A model generated the notes under the pieces. It saw only the letters and a list, made by a program, of their open reading frames with translations. It was not told where the DNA came from and did not search any database. Source: Odontocerum albicorne (taxonomy: Eukaryota > Arthropoda > Insecta > Trichoptera > Odontoceridae). Taken from it: a DNA stretch of 64,000 nucleotides. Each line of letters starts with the position of its first letter. Positions within the stretch are counted from its first letter, which is position 1. Below are positions 41,423 to 54,259 of the stretch, in pieces. Position numbers and translations under genes: made by a program. The stretch is taken from NCBI GenBank assembly GCA_949825065.1, contig OX463866.1, positions 1,503,001-1,567,000 of the forward strand, given 5' to 3'.

Positions 41423-42042
41423 ATAAAATTACGCATGCAAATTTTTTTTAATTATTGATTTCATTAATAATTTATATGAACACGTATTTTATATCCGCAA
41501 TTTTGTATTTTTATGTCATATAACTGTGTGCTTTATGTATATAATTTTTTTTTACTTTTTAATATTTTTTGATGAGTTGTGTCAATCTCTCATCAGTTTG
41601 TGTTTTCGTACCTCGTAACAGGTGAACACTGCTGATTTAATATTTTTTATTCACTAAAAATCCTTAGTGACCATATCTAAATGTAAAAGAGTTTTCCTTC
41701 GTATTGGATAAAACAATTTTAGTGTTTGTTTCAATTTTTTTGGTGGAAATTATCCGAACCATTTTTTCCCCATCACCACGGATAATCGAGTGTTTACTGT
41801 GTTTATAATATGTTATATATATATTTAAGATTTTTAGTGGCAATTCAAGAAAAAATATATTTATTATTTGTAAATGTACAAGTAAAAAATTCCAATTTTG
41901 CCTTTATATATAAATATTTCTTCTTTATTCTGCTGTGTAAGCTAATTTTTATCTAGATCTATTTATGTTATGAATAAAAATCATTTGTTTGTTACCCTTG
42001 TTTTATTTGAAATCATCGATTAACCCAAAAACACATATTGCA
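41423..42042. other. AT-rich DNA, no feature recognised
   Basis: The sequence is T-rich with many short runs. It ends in a TTGCAG just before the LINE frame, which resembles a splice acceptor but is probably chance. Confidence 0.3.
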
Positions 42043-42825
42043 GGTTTCCCAAAAACTGATTGTGAAAATAATTAATAAACTTCCTGCCCGGTATCCCACA
42101 GCGGAGCTTTTCAGAGAGTATCGGGTCCTGAAAATAGCCAATTTGCATCTCAAATCCATTCTCTGGCACTACCATCGAGAGGAAGGGAAGATGCAGACTC
42201 AGCAGAGACACATGACACGCATGCCAACTGATCAAATGTTCACCATCCCTAGAGTTAAAACATATTTTGCCCAAAGGCGGTATGCCTATTTAGCTCCCAT
42301 GACATACAATGGGGTGCCGAATTCAATAAAGGAAAAGGGAGGAAAACAATTTAGGCAGTCGATCGGAGCGTGGTTGTTATTGCAACAGGGCTTGCAAGAG
42401 AAATGACGTGTAGAAAAGGTTTGTGTGAGCTCTTGAGTGTGGGTTTTTTTGTTGTTTTATATTTGTATTTTTATGATTGTGTGCGGTATATTGTGGAATG
42501 AACGTTTTTGGTCTGTCTGGAGTGATGTGTGAAAAGTTCGATTTCGCATGATGTTTCCAGTTGTAATTGTGTGTCACTGTTTGTCAGGTTGATGAGGATG
42601 TGCAACGGGATTATTGTTTTTGTGTAATCGGAAAGAAGTATCTATTTATTTTTTCATGCTAAATATCCTCGGTGAGATACAGGCAAAAGTCTAGTTTACT
42701 GGGGACACGACTAATGAAAGGCAACAAACCCAGATCCATTAAAATTGTGTGTCCAAATTAAATTACTTGTTTTTTCACAAATGACGTATATTTCTTGTCA
42801 TGTGTAAAATAAATCTATACCAACT
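42043..42825 (+). pseudogene. LINE ORF2 C-terminus with 3' UTR
   Basis: The frame to the stop at 42404-42406 ends with YFAQRRYAYLAPMTYNGVPN, then SIKEKGGKQFRQSIGAWLLL, resembling the C-terminal 'RxxxYxxPxIxN-LP..I..' region of jockey/CR1-type ORF2 proteins. The upstream part (KIINKLPARYPTAELFREYR) is open from 42043. The 3' UTR (42407-42825) has a diverged inverted counterpart at 13595-14025. The RT catalytic core is absent. Confidence 0.65.
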
Positions 42826-42904
42826 GTTTGCAAACTACGGTACGCGAGCCCCAGTTCAGTTGTACGCGAGAAAGAAAGCATCAAAATACTTAAGTTCCAT
42901 GAAA
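42826..42904. other. Possible transposon terminus at the left edge of the satellite
   Basis: AACTGTTTGCAAACTACGGT then ACGCGAGCCCC resembles the end of a hAT-type element (compare TCTCCAAACTACGGCCCGC at 1358-1376). The 29-bp array starts within 80 bp. No partner end could be found. Confidence 0.3.
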
Positions 42905-45900
42905 CGCCAACAGAATTTACAACATATTGAAACTATTAATATAATTTACAACATATTAAGACTATTAATATAATTTACAACATATTAAGACTATTAATAT
43001 AATTTACAACATATTAAGACTATTAATATAATTTACAACATATTAAGACTATTAATATAATTTACAACATATTAAGACTATTAATATAATTTATAACATA
43101 TTAAGACTATTAATATAATTTACAACATATTAAGACTATTAATATAATTTACAACATATTAAGACTTAATATAATTTACAACATATTAAGACTATTAATA
43201 TAATTTACAACATATTAAGACTATTTATATAATTTACAACATATTAAGACTATTAATATAATTTACAACATATTAAGACTATTTATATAATTTACAATAT
43301 ATTAAGACTATTAATATAATTTACAACATATTAAGACTATTAATATAATTTACAACATATTAAGACTATTAATATAATTTACAACATATTAAGACTATTA
43401 ATATAATTTACAACATATTAAGACTATTAATATAATTTACAACATATTAAGACTATTAATATAATTTACAACATATTAAGACTATTAATATAATTTACAA
43501 CATATTAAGACTATTAATATAATTTACAACATATTAAGACTATTAATATAATTTACAACATATTAAGACTATTAATATAATTTAAAACATATTAAGACTA
43601 TTAATATAATTTACAACATATTAAGACTATTAATATAATTTACAACATATTAAGACTATTAATATAATTTACAACATATTAAGACTATTAATATAATTTA
43701 CAACATATTAAGACTATTAATATAATTTACAACATATTAAGACTATTAATATAATTTACAACATATTAAGACTTAATATAATTTACAACATATTAAGACT
43801 ATTATTATAATTTACAACATATTAAGACTATTAATATAATTTACAACATATTAAGACTATTAATATAATTTACAACATATTAAGACTATTTATATAATTT
43901 ACAACATATTAAGACTATTAATATAATTTACAACATATTAAGACTATTAATATAATTTATAACATATTAAGACTATTAATATAATTTACAACATATTAAG
44001 ACTTAATATAATTTACAACATATTAAGACTATTAATATAATTTACAACATATTAAGACTATTAATATAATTTACAACATATTAAGACTATTAATATAATT
44101 TATAACATATTAAGACTATTAATATAATTTACAACATATTAAGACTTAATATAATTTACAACATATTAAGACTATTAATATAATTTACAACATATTAAGA
44201 CTATTTATATAATTTACAACATATTAAGACTATTAATATAATTTACAACATATTAAGACTATTAATATAATTTATAACATATTAAGACTATTAATATAAT
44301 TAACAACATATTAAGACTTAATATAATTTACAACATATTAAGACTATTAATATAATTTACAACATATTAAGACTATTAATATAATTTACAACATATTAAG
44401 ACTATTAATATAATTTATAACATATTAAGACTATTAATATAATTTACAACATATTAAGACTTAATATAATTTACAACATATTAAGACTATTAATATAATT
44501 TACAACATATTAAGACTATTAATATAATTTACAACATATTAAGACTATTAATATAATTTACAACATATTAAGACTATTAATATAATTTATAACATATTAA
44601 GACTATTAATATAATTTACAACATATTAAGACTTAATATAATTTACAACATATTAAGACTATTAATATAATTTACAACATATTAAGACTATTAATATAAT
44701 TTACAACATATTAAGACTATTAATATAATTTATAACATATTAAGACTATTAATATAATTTACAACATATTAAGACTTAATATAATTTACAACATATTAAG
44801 ACTATTTATATAATTTACAACATATTAAGACTTAATATAATTTACAACATATTAAGACTATCAATATAATTTACAACATATTAAGACTATTAATATAATT
44901 TACAACATATTAAGACTATTAATATAATTTACAACATATTAAGACTATTAATATAATTTACAACATATTAAGACTATTAATATAATTTACAACATATTAA
45001 GACTATTAATATAATTTACAACATATTAAGACTATTAATATAATTTACAACATATTAAGACTATTAATATAATTTACAACATATTAAGACTATTAATATA
45101 ATTTACAACATATTAAGACACTATTAATATAATTTACAACATATTAAGACTATTAATATAATTTACAACATATTAAGACTTAATATAATTTACAACATAT
45201 TAAGACTATTAATATAATTTACAACATATTAAGACTATTAATATAATTTACAACATATTAAGACTATTAATATAATTTACAACATATTAAGACTTAATAT
45301 AATTTACAACATATTAAGACTATTAATATAATTTACAACATATTAAGACTATTTATATAATTTACAACATATTAAGACTATTAATATAATTTACAACATA
45401 TTAAGACTATTTATATAATTTACAATATATTAAGACTATTAATATAATTTACAACATATTAAGACTATTAATATAATTTACAACATATTAAGACTATTAA
45501 TATAATTTACAACATATTAAGACTATTAATATAATTTACAACATATTAAGACTATTAATATAATTTACAACATATTAAGACTTAATATAATTTACAACAT
45601 ATTAAGACTATTAATATAATTTACAACATATTAAGACTATTTATATAATTTACAACATATTAAGACTATTAATATAATTTACAACATATTAAGACTATTT
45701 ATATAATTTACAATATATTAAGACTATTAATATAATTTACAACATATTAAGACTATTAATATAATTTACAACATATTAAGACTATTAATATAATTTACAA
45801 CATATTAAGACTATTAATATAATTTATAACATATTAAGACTATTAATATAATTTACAACATATTAAGACTTAATATAATTTACAACATATTAAGACTATT

Positions 45901-48900
45901 AATATAATTTACAACATATTAAGACTATTAATATAATTTACAACATATTAAGACTATTAATATAATTTACAACATATTAAGACTATTAATATAATTTATA
46001 ACATATTAAGACTATTAATATAATTTACAACATATTAAGACTTAATATAATTTACAACATATTAAGACTATTAATATAATTTACAACATATTAAGACTAT
46101 TAATATAATTTACAACATATTAAGACTATTAATATAATTTATAACATATTAAGACTATTAATATAATTTACAACATATTAAGACTTAATATAATTTACAA
46201 CATATTAAGACTATTTATATAATTTACAACATATTAAGACTTAATATAATTTACAACATATTAAGACTATCAATATAATTTACAACATATTAAGACTATT
46301 AATATAATTTACAACATATTAAGACTATTAATATAATTTACAACATATTAAGACTATTAATATAATTAACAACATATTAAGACTATTAATATAATTTACA
46401 ACATATTAAGACTATTAATATAATTTACAACATATTAAGACTATTAATATAATTTACAACATATTAAGACTATTAATATAATTTATAATTACATTGTTTT
46501 AAATAATACGCATATATTTTTCAAGTTAGTTTCAAATGCTTTAATACAGAGAAAATAAAAAATATGAATTATTAAACGAAACAGATGTCCAACCTGCCCC
46601 GTTCACTTATTAATTTCACTCAAAAGCTATAATAATGTTCAATCTTGCCAACGTCACAAAAATTGCCAAACACACACGCCATTTTTTTCTTTCGTCATAC
46701 TGGCAATCGAATTATGTATGGCTCGGCTGACGTGTTAAATAGTACAATAATTTACAACATATTAAGACTATTAATATAATTTACAACATATTAAGACTAT
46801 TAATATAATTTACAACATATTAAGACTTAATATAATTTACAACATATTAAGACTATTAATATAATTTACAACATATTAAGACTATTAATATAATTTACAA
46901 CATATTAAGACTATTAATATAATTTACAACATATTAAGACTATTAATATAATTTATAACATATTAAGACTATTAATATAATTTACAACATATTAAGACTT
47001 AATATAATTTACAACATATTAAGACTATTAATATAATTTACAACATATTAAGACTATTAATATAATTTACAACATATTAAGACTATTAATATAATTTATA
47101 ACATATTAAGACTATTAATATAATTTACAACATATTAAGACTTAATATAATTTACAACATATTAAGACTCTTTATATAATTTACAACATATTAAGACTTA
47201 ATATAATTTACAACATATTAAGACTATCAATATAATTTACAACATATTAAGACTATTAATATAATTTACAACATATTAAGACTATTAATATAATTTACAA
47301 CATATTAAGACTATTAATATAATTTACAACATATTAAGACTATTAATATAATTTACAACATATTAAGACTATTAATATAATTTACAACATATTAAGACTA
47401 TTAATATAATTTACAACATATTAAGACTATTAATATAATTTACAACATATTAAGACTATTAATATAATTTACAACATATTAAGACTATTAATATAATTTA
47501 CAACATATTAAGACTATTAATATAATTTACAACATATTAAGACACTATTAATATAATTTACAACATATTAAGACTATTAATATAATTTACAACATATTAA
47601 GACTTAATATAATTTACAACATATTAAGACTATTAATATAATTTACAACATATTAAGACTATTAATATAATTTACAACATATTAAGACTATTAATATAAT
47701 TTACAACATATTAAGACTTAATATAATTTACAACATATTAAGACTATTAATATAATTTACAACATATTAAGACTATTTATATAATTTACAACATATTAAG
47801 ACTATTAATATAATTTACAACATATTAAGACTATTTATATAATTTACAATATATTAAGACTATTAATATAATTTACAACATATTAAGACTATTAATATAA
47901 TTTACAACATATTAAGACTATTAATATAATTTACAACATATTAAGACTATTAATATAATTTACAACATATTAAGACTATTAATATAATTTACAACATATT
48001 AAGACTTAATATAATTTACAACATATTAAGACTATTAATATAATTTACAACATATTAAGACTATTTATATAATTTACAACATATTAAGACTATTAATATA
48101 ATTTACAACATATTAAGACTATTTATATAATTTACAATATATTAAGACTATTAATATAATTTACAACATATTAAGACTATTAATATAATTTACAACATAT
48201 TAAGACTATTAATATAATTTACAACATATTAAGACTATTAATATAATTTATAACATATTAAGACTATTAATATAATTTACAACATATTAAGACTTAATAT
48301 AATTTACAACATATTAAGACTATTAATATAATTTACAACATATTAAGACTATTAATATAATTTACAACATATTAAGACTATTAATATAATTTACAACATA
48401 TTAAGACTATTAATATAATTTATAACATATTAAGACTATTAATATAATTTACAACATATTAAGACTTAATATAATTTACAACATATTAAGACTATTAATA
48501 TAATTTACAACATATTAAGACTATTAATATAATTTACAACATATTAAGACTATTAATATAATTTATAACATATTAAGACTATTAATATAATTTACAACAT
48601 ATTAAGACTTAATATAATTTACAACATATTAAGACTATTTATATAATTTACAACATATTAAGACTTAATATAATTTACAACATATTAAGACTATCAATAT
48701 AATTTACAACATATTAAGACTATTAATATAATTTACAACATATTAAGACTATTAATATAATTTACAACATATTAAGACTATTAATATAATTTACAACATA
48801 TTAAGACTATTAATATAATTTACAACATATTAAGACTATTAATATAATTTACAACATATTAAGACTATTAATATAATTTACAACATATTAAGACTATTAA

Positions 48901-50072
48901 TATAATTTACAACATATTAAGACTATTAATATAATTTACAACATATTAAGACTATTAATATAATTTACAACATATTAAGACTATTAATATAATTTACAAC
49001 ATATTAAGACACTATTAATATAATTTACAACATATTAAGACTATTAATATAATTTACAACATATTAAGACTTAATATAATTTACAACATATTAAGATTAT
49101 TAATATAATTTACAACATATTAAGACTATTAATATAATTTACAACATATTAAGACTATTAATATAATTTACAACATATTAAGACTTAATATAATTTACAA
49201 CATATTAAGACTATTAATATAATTTACAACATATTAAGACTATTTATATAATTTACAACATATTAAGACTATTAATATAATTTACAACATATTAAGACTA
49301 TTTATATAATTTACAATATATTAAGACTATTAATATAATTTACAACATATTAAGACTATTAATATAATTTACAACATATTAAGACTATTAATATAATTTA
49401 CAACATATTAAGACTATTAATATAATTTACAACATATTAAGACTATTAATATAATTTACAACATATTAAGACTTAATATAATTTACAATATATTAAGACT
49501 ATTAATATAATTTACAACATATTAAGACTATTTATATAATTTACAACATATTAAGACTATTAATATAATTTACAACATATTAAGACTATTTATATAATTT
49601 ACAATATATTAAGAATATTAATATAATTTACAACATATTAAGACTATTAATATAATTTACAACATATTAAGACTATTAATATAATTTACAACATATTAAG
49701 ACTATTAATATAATTTACAACATATTAAGACTATTAATATAATTTACAACATATTAAGACTATTAATATAATTTACAACATATTAAGACTATTAATATAA
49801 TTTACAACATATTAAGACTATTAATATAATTTACAACATATTAAGACTATTAATATAATTTACAACATATTAAGACTATTAATATAATTTACAACATATT
49901 AAGACTATTAATATAATTTACAACATATTAAGACTATTAATATAATTTACAACATATTAAGACTATTAATATAATTTACAACATATTAAGACTATTAATA
50001 TAATTTACGACATATTAAGACTTAATATAATTTACAACATATTAAGACTTAATATAATTCACAACATATTAC
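42905..50072. repeat. 29-bp satellite array (about 7.2 kb, roughly 240 monomers)
   Basis: The monomer is AATTTACAACATATTAAGAC followed by TATTAATAT, 29 bp. Variant monomers of 27 bp (GACTTAATAT, two bases lost) and 31 bp (GACACTATT) recur in a fixed order, as do point variants (TATAACAT, CAATATATT, ACTATCAAT). ACTATCAAT occurs at about 44859, 46265, 47222 and 48690, which gives higher-order units of about 1.41 and 1.47 kb. The block at 46265-47222 is shortened and contains the only non-satellite DNA of the array (46485-46749). Both edges show degenerate monomers. Array length in the assembly may not equal the true length. Confidence 0.97.
46485..46749 (+). promoter_or_regulatory. Duplicated gammaCOP promoter fragment inside the satellite
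   Basis: These 265 bp align end to end with 54260-54528, directly upstream of the gammaCOP start codon, in the same orientation. I count seven substitutions and one 4-bp indel. The proximal 115 bp or so (from GTTCAATCTTGCCAACGTCA to AATAGTACAATA) is identical. Microhomology ATAATTA at the left and ACAATA at the right marks the junctions with satellite monomers. The copy ends 45 bp short of the position of the ATG, so it carries promoter or 5' UTR but no coding sequence. Confidence 0.92.
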
Positions 50073-50099
50073 ACCTGCAATGGTTGTTTAGTAAATTGT

Positions 50100-50750
50100 A
50101 CAAGAGATACGAAGAGTATCAAAATGTCCTAAGCCAATAGTCCATATTTACATTTTGGTGCTAACCGTGATGTATGAGAGTGAAACGTGGATGTGGAAAC
50201 TGACTGAAAAGAGCTGAAAAAATGCGTGCATTGAGAAGAATACATGGGGCGTAAATGTATGACATTTGTCGACATAAATGAAAGCTTCATCGATAACGTG
50301 TTTCGCTTACAAATGTGAGTGAAAGGCGCGGTAGAAGAAAACCGAGGAAAATATGGTTAGATCAAGTACAGTACCCGGCGGTAAGTAATACATATCGGGG
50401 TTAAGAAAGAAACTGTCGGCTAACTTCGGCTCTGTAGAATGTCATCTCTGTCATTCATACACGTGTTCCGTCGTGATTTGTCAGTCTTTGTCAAGCGTTC
50501 TAGGGACAGAGACAACGCTCGACAGAGCCGATTATGGCCGACAGTCTCTTTCGTAAGCCCAATGTGTATTACTTACCGCCGGGTACTGTAATTGATATTT
50601 TGAAAGAAGAAAATGTATCAAAGGCAGAAATCATAGCTGTATAAAATAGTACGGATGTAGAAGAAGCGAATAATATGTGTTGAAACAGGAAAGTCTGGAG
50701 CTCTGTCCTCTGCCTACTCCCACAGGGAAATGGCATGATGGTATGTATAG
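50100..50750 (+). pseudogene. LINE ORF2 C-terminus split by a palindromic MITE
   Basis: Degenerate codons include AEKMRALRRIHG and SERRGRRKPRKIWLDQV up to the MITE. After it, IDILKEENVSKAEIIAV and KVWSSVLCLLPQGNGMMV continue. If the MITE and one TA are ignored, DQV-IDILKEEN reads straight through, matching DQV-NILKEGNVK at 10525-10720 and 52480-52510. Stops elsewhere show it was already decaying. Confidence 0.7.
50369..50588. mobile_element. TA-flanked palindromic MITE, copy 5
   Basis: The 220-bp element begins CAGTACCCGGCGGTAAGTAA, ends TTACTTACCGCCGGGTACTG, and has TA at 50367-50368 and 50589-50590. Its host LINE reads through in frame when the insertion is taken out on paper, so the boundaries are certain. 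Confidence 0.92.
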
Positions 50751-50810
50751 AAAAAACAAGAGTGATACATATTCACAAACTTAGATTCAAAATCTTCTTG
50801 TTCGATGAAT

Positions 50811-51925
50811 CTACAGCTTATATCGGGCCTTGGTCTCCATCAATCCTCGCCTCCAGCTACTCCTGTCTCCCACCGCGGCCTTCCAATCTGTCACTTGTAG
50901 CAGTTGGGCCGCGTCCTTTTTCACCTCATCCTCCCATCGCAGCCTAGGTCTACCGACCTTTCTTCTTCTGCCCGGATGTCCCTCAAAGATCCTCTTAGGT
51001 ACCCGTGATGATGGCATTCTCTGCACATGCCCAGCCCATCTCAGCCTGATCAGTCTAACATAGCATGTACAGAGAGCCTGGAAGCTTTATAGATGTTATA
51101 CAGCTCGTCATTGTATCTTATTCTCCAGGTTTCACCATCGTTCACGGGCTCCAGAATTTTACGTAACACTCTCCTTTCAAATGTGTCCAGTATCTCTGCG
51201 GATCTTGTTGTCATCGTCGACGCTTCGCACCCGTATGTCACTACTGTCCTAATTATGGTCTTATATAGCAGTGCTCCGCAACCTTTTCTCACCTACGACA
51301 CACCAAAATTCTTCCTAGAATTCTGCGGCACACCAAAAGCTTAAATATATAGGTATTGATACACAAATTTTATAATAAATTTTAGTTTTTTATTTGAAAA
51401 GTATACATACATGAAACTATAACATATTTATTTTTACGCAATCTTAATAATTATTATAAAATAATAATTAATTAATGTGATACCTGCGCTTGTTTCAATG
51501 AACACAAAAGTTTTATATTCGGCTCGATTTTTGACAGCGCAACCCGAAGTTCTTGGTCAAGACCTTTTAAGCTTGACCGCTTATCATTTTTAATTAATAC
51601 AAGAGTTGAAAAACTTTGCTCACATAAACATGTCGTCGAAAATGGGAATATTGTTAAGATTGCTTTGTCGGAAATGCGAGGATATTCTTTTTTAACGTAG
51701 AATTTATTGCATTGGTTGCAAAAGGATTTCGAATCCAATCGTATTGTTCCGTATTAATAGAATAAAAATATTGATTAAATACATAATGAAAAATTGTAAA
51801 ATGTCAAATACATTGAATTTGACCGCGGCACACCTGTATCCGGCTCACGGCACACCGGTTGCGGAGCACTGTTATATAGGGTGATTTTTGTTTTTCTGTG
51901 GACACTTCTTGATTTATAAACACTG
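50811..51925 (-). pseudogene. RTE-like LINE C-terminus interrupted by a hAT element
   Basis: From right to left the minus strand reads KITLYKTIIRTVVTYGCEAS, FERRVLRKILEPVNDGETWR, then (after a short gap and frame change) RMPSSRVPKRIFEGHPGRRR and KVGRPRLRWEDEVKKDAAQL. This is a standard RTE ORF2 C-terminus, of a different lineage from 52521-53110. The hAT insertion at 51269-51871 splits KITLYKT; the residues rejoin when it is ignored. Confidence 0.82.
51269..51871 (-). mobile_element. hAT element (603 bp) with transposase C-terminal exon
   Basis: Perfect 15-bp inverted repeats, CAGTGCTCCGCAACC (51269-51283) and GGTTGCGGAGCACTG (51857-51871), are flanked by the perfect 8-bp duplication TTATATAG (51261-51268, 51872-51879). 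The minus strand (51472-51738) encodes VKKEYPRISDKAILTIFPFS, TTCLCEQSFSTLVLIKNDKR and LRVALSKIEPNIK. This is the hAT dimerisation domain as found in ZBED5/SCAND3-like (Buster) transposases. The rest of the transposase is deleted, so the element is non-autonomous. Confidence 0.95.
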
Positions 51926-52084
51926 GGTTACAATTCACACTTAGATTCAAAATAGAAATTAGTAATTCAAGAGAAATCAGTCTTATCTTTTATAGTCATA
52001 TATGCTAGGCAAGTATTTACAGTTTGGTATGTTGACCTATATTTGGTTTGCCTGTATGTAGGACACTTCTATGAATTGCTCATT

Positions 52085-52150
52085 TAAATCTTTGTGGATG
52101 AGGGAAGAGATTGCCATGTGGTTACAAAACCACCAGACTATACTATCCAA
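52085..52150 (+). repeat. SINE 3' fragment
   Basis: GGAAGAGATTGCCATGTGGT matches the plus-strand SINE body at 9388 and 37060. No promoter part remains. Confidence 0.45.
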
Positions 52151-52304
52151 ATTAAATAAAATACAATTTAAAAATTTCATTAGATTATTCTCCAAGCTTT
52201 GAAAAAAAGAAAACAAATTTATGTTTTCCAGTGGCTAGAGTAGATATCAATGTTTTGATAATTCAAATAGGGGTCGCCTTATAATCAGGGTCGCCCTATA
52301 GTCG

Positions 52305-53110
52305 TCAATTACGGTACATATTACACATATCACGCCGTTTTCCTGTCAAATAGGCAGAGCGGATAAAGCGTCCGAATTTCCTAACACGACACACATCTTT
52401 CGTCTCCTCTACATCCACACACCTTTTTACACAACTTCTACAGTTTCCTTGACTTTTTACATTTCCTTCTTTCAAAATATCATCTACTTGATTCAATTCT
52501 CTCCCTGGCTCCATCCCAACTCATTGTCTGCGAAGACTGTTGGGGTCAGCTCTCCTCGTCCTCAGGTTGTATGCTCTTCTGTCCCGGACTAAGTCCCCCA
52601 GGCCGTGCCTCTGCATCAGGTTATCTTTTTGCACCACCCATGAATTCTTTGGTCTTCCTCTGGTTGTTATTCGAGGAAGATCCATGGAGATCGCCTGGTT
52701 CACAATGTGATCGGGTGCTCTGCGTCCAACGTGCCCATACCATCTCAATCGCCTCTCCTCCATCTTGCTGTTGATGTCTGTAACACCCAGGCTTCTACGA
52801 ATGCGTGAGCTTCTTATTTTGTCTCTTAGGGACACACCAGCTGACCATCTTAGCATGCGCATTTCAGCAGTTTCTAGTTGCCTAGAGTAAGAGGTATACA
52901 TCGTCCAGCATTCGGAGCCATAGAGGAGTGCGGGTCTGACAATTGTTTGGTATACTTTTCCTTTTAACTTTACTGGCATTTTCGGATCACATAGAACTCT
53001 CGTCATTGATCTAAACTTCATCCATCCCACACTAATTCTATGTATTACATCTGCTGCACATCCTCCATCGCTATGGATGAGTGACCCAAGATACTTGATT
53101 AAATTATAGG
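52305..53110 (-). pseudogene. RTE-like LINE C-terminus and 3' tail
   Basis: From about 53110 leftward: LIKYLGSLIHSDGGCAADVI, then (from 53030) MGWMKFRSMTRVLCDPKMPV, KVYQTIVRPALLYGSECW, MEERRLRWYGHVGRRAPDHI and RGRPKNSWVVQK to a stop at 52521. After the stop, NQVDDILKEGNVKSQGNCRS and the standard tail (TTTTCCTGTCAAATAGGCAG) follow. It is the longest copy of this LINE in the window and is very similar to 4023-4532. The YLG block shows where the catalytic domain would begin. Confidence 0.85.
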
Positions 53111-53287
53111 TACTTTCCTTGGTCTTCCTTTATCACGCATTTTTTTTCGCACGTTTTATAAGTCTTTCTTCATTTATTTGTTTTACAGGTGACATACCCC
53201 TTATATAAGTATTCTTTTTAATTTTATATATTACTTCATCCTTAAGTTATTTTAATATTATTAATATGTATTCTGAATTTTTTTAAA

Positions 53288-54210
53288 CCCTTGGGCAGGC
53301 GCATCTAATCTGTGAGATGAGGTACCTAGTTTTTTTTTTTTGAGCCAATGGGCGAGGTTTACCGACAAAGAGGTAAGGCTTATAGTAGCTTACTGATTCC
53401 CTACCCCTCACACAAGCGTATCTTTGTTATTTCTCCAGTGCACCGTTGGTCTCAGTAACGAACGTTTTAATCTGCTAGATGAGTTGCGCCCGATTACGTA
53501 AGAATTTTTGATTTCCGAAATTTCATTTTTTTTTCTCAATATTTCTTTTTATATACCTGCAATAGTTCGTATATCTATGTTGTAGCCCCTAATTCAATGA
53601 TATTGATCGTTATTTACTACATGAATACAAACATGCACGCATGGTATGTTAAAATTGTTCTAAGAATGTTTTCAAAAATGTTCAACGTGAGCCTGATCAG
53701 GAATAACTTTTTAATCATATTTTGATTAATCCTTTATGTTTTTGTGAAGACGTTTTATGATCACCAGTGAATTTGAATATTTTTATTCCAAATTATGTTT
53801 ATAAAAGTGCTTGCTTAGTGTTCTCTAATGTTAAGATATTACTTTTATTTTCGGCACATGAACACCTGCCTTATGAAGATGTGTCAGTTAATTCCACATA
53901 CTTTTTATTGTGCTAAATATTTTGTACAAACCTATTATGGGTATTGAATGACTGAAAAAAATTGTGATGTTACTAAATTGTATTAGTTGTGTTAATAAGC
54001 TGCCAACAAAAGACCGAGAATGTTGTAAACTAGTTATCTTCAATTTTAAGAAAAACAATATGAGAAAATTATGTTATTGAAAAGTGTAAAGAAATAAACA
54101 AATGTTATATAATCATGTTTGAGTGAAGAGTTCAGTTTGATAAGCTTTCCCTTAAGCCTAACTAGAAATTTAATTTTTAATGTCGCAGATGAGTTGCGCC
54201 CGACAGAGGG
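53288..54210. mobile_element. piggyBac-like element next to the gammaCOP promoter
   Basis: The left end CCCTTGGGCAGGCGCATCTA is inverted relative to the right end, AGTTGCGCCCGACAGAGGG. GATGAGTTGCGCCCGA also occurs internally at 53478-53493, a sub-terminal repeat. Flanks contain TTTAAA and TTAG, close to but not exact TTAA. Beyond them lies a direct repeat, TTAATATGTATTCTGAATTT / TTAGTATGTATTCTGAATTT (about 53265 and 54211). The interior is non-coding. It ends 50 bp before the promoter segment. Confidence 0.6.
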
Positions 54211-54259
54211 TTAGTATGTATTCTGAATTTAAAAAAGTGCAATACTTGAAACCAATAAA

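Noticed and set aside
42905..50072. CRISPR-like array with 29-bp repeats
   Set aside because: There are no unique spacers; repeats abut directly, and the genome is eukaryotic with spliced genes. It is a satellite.
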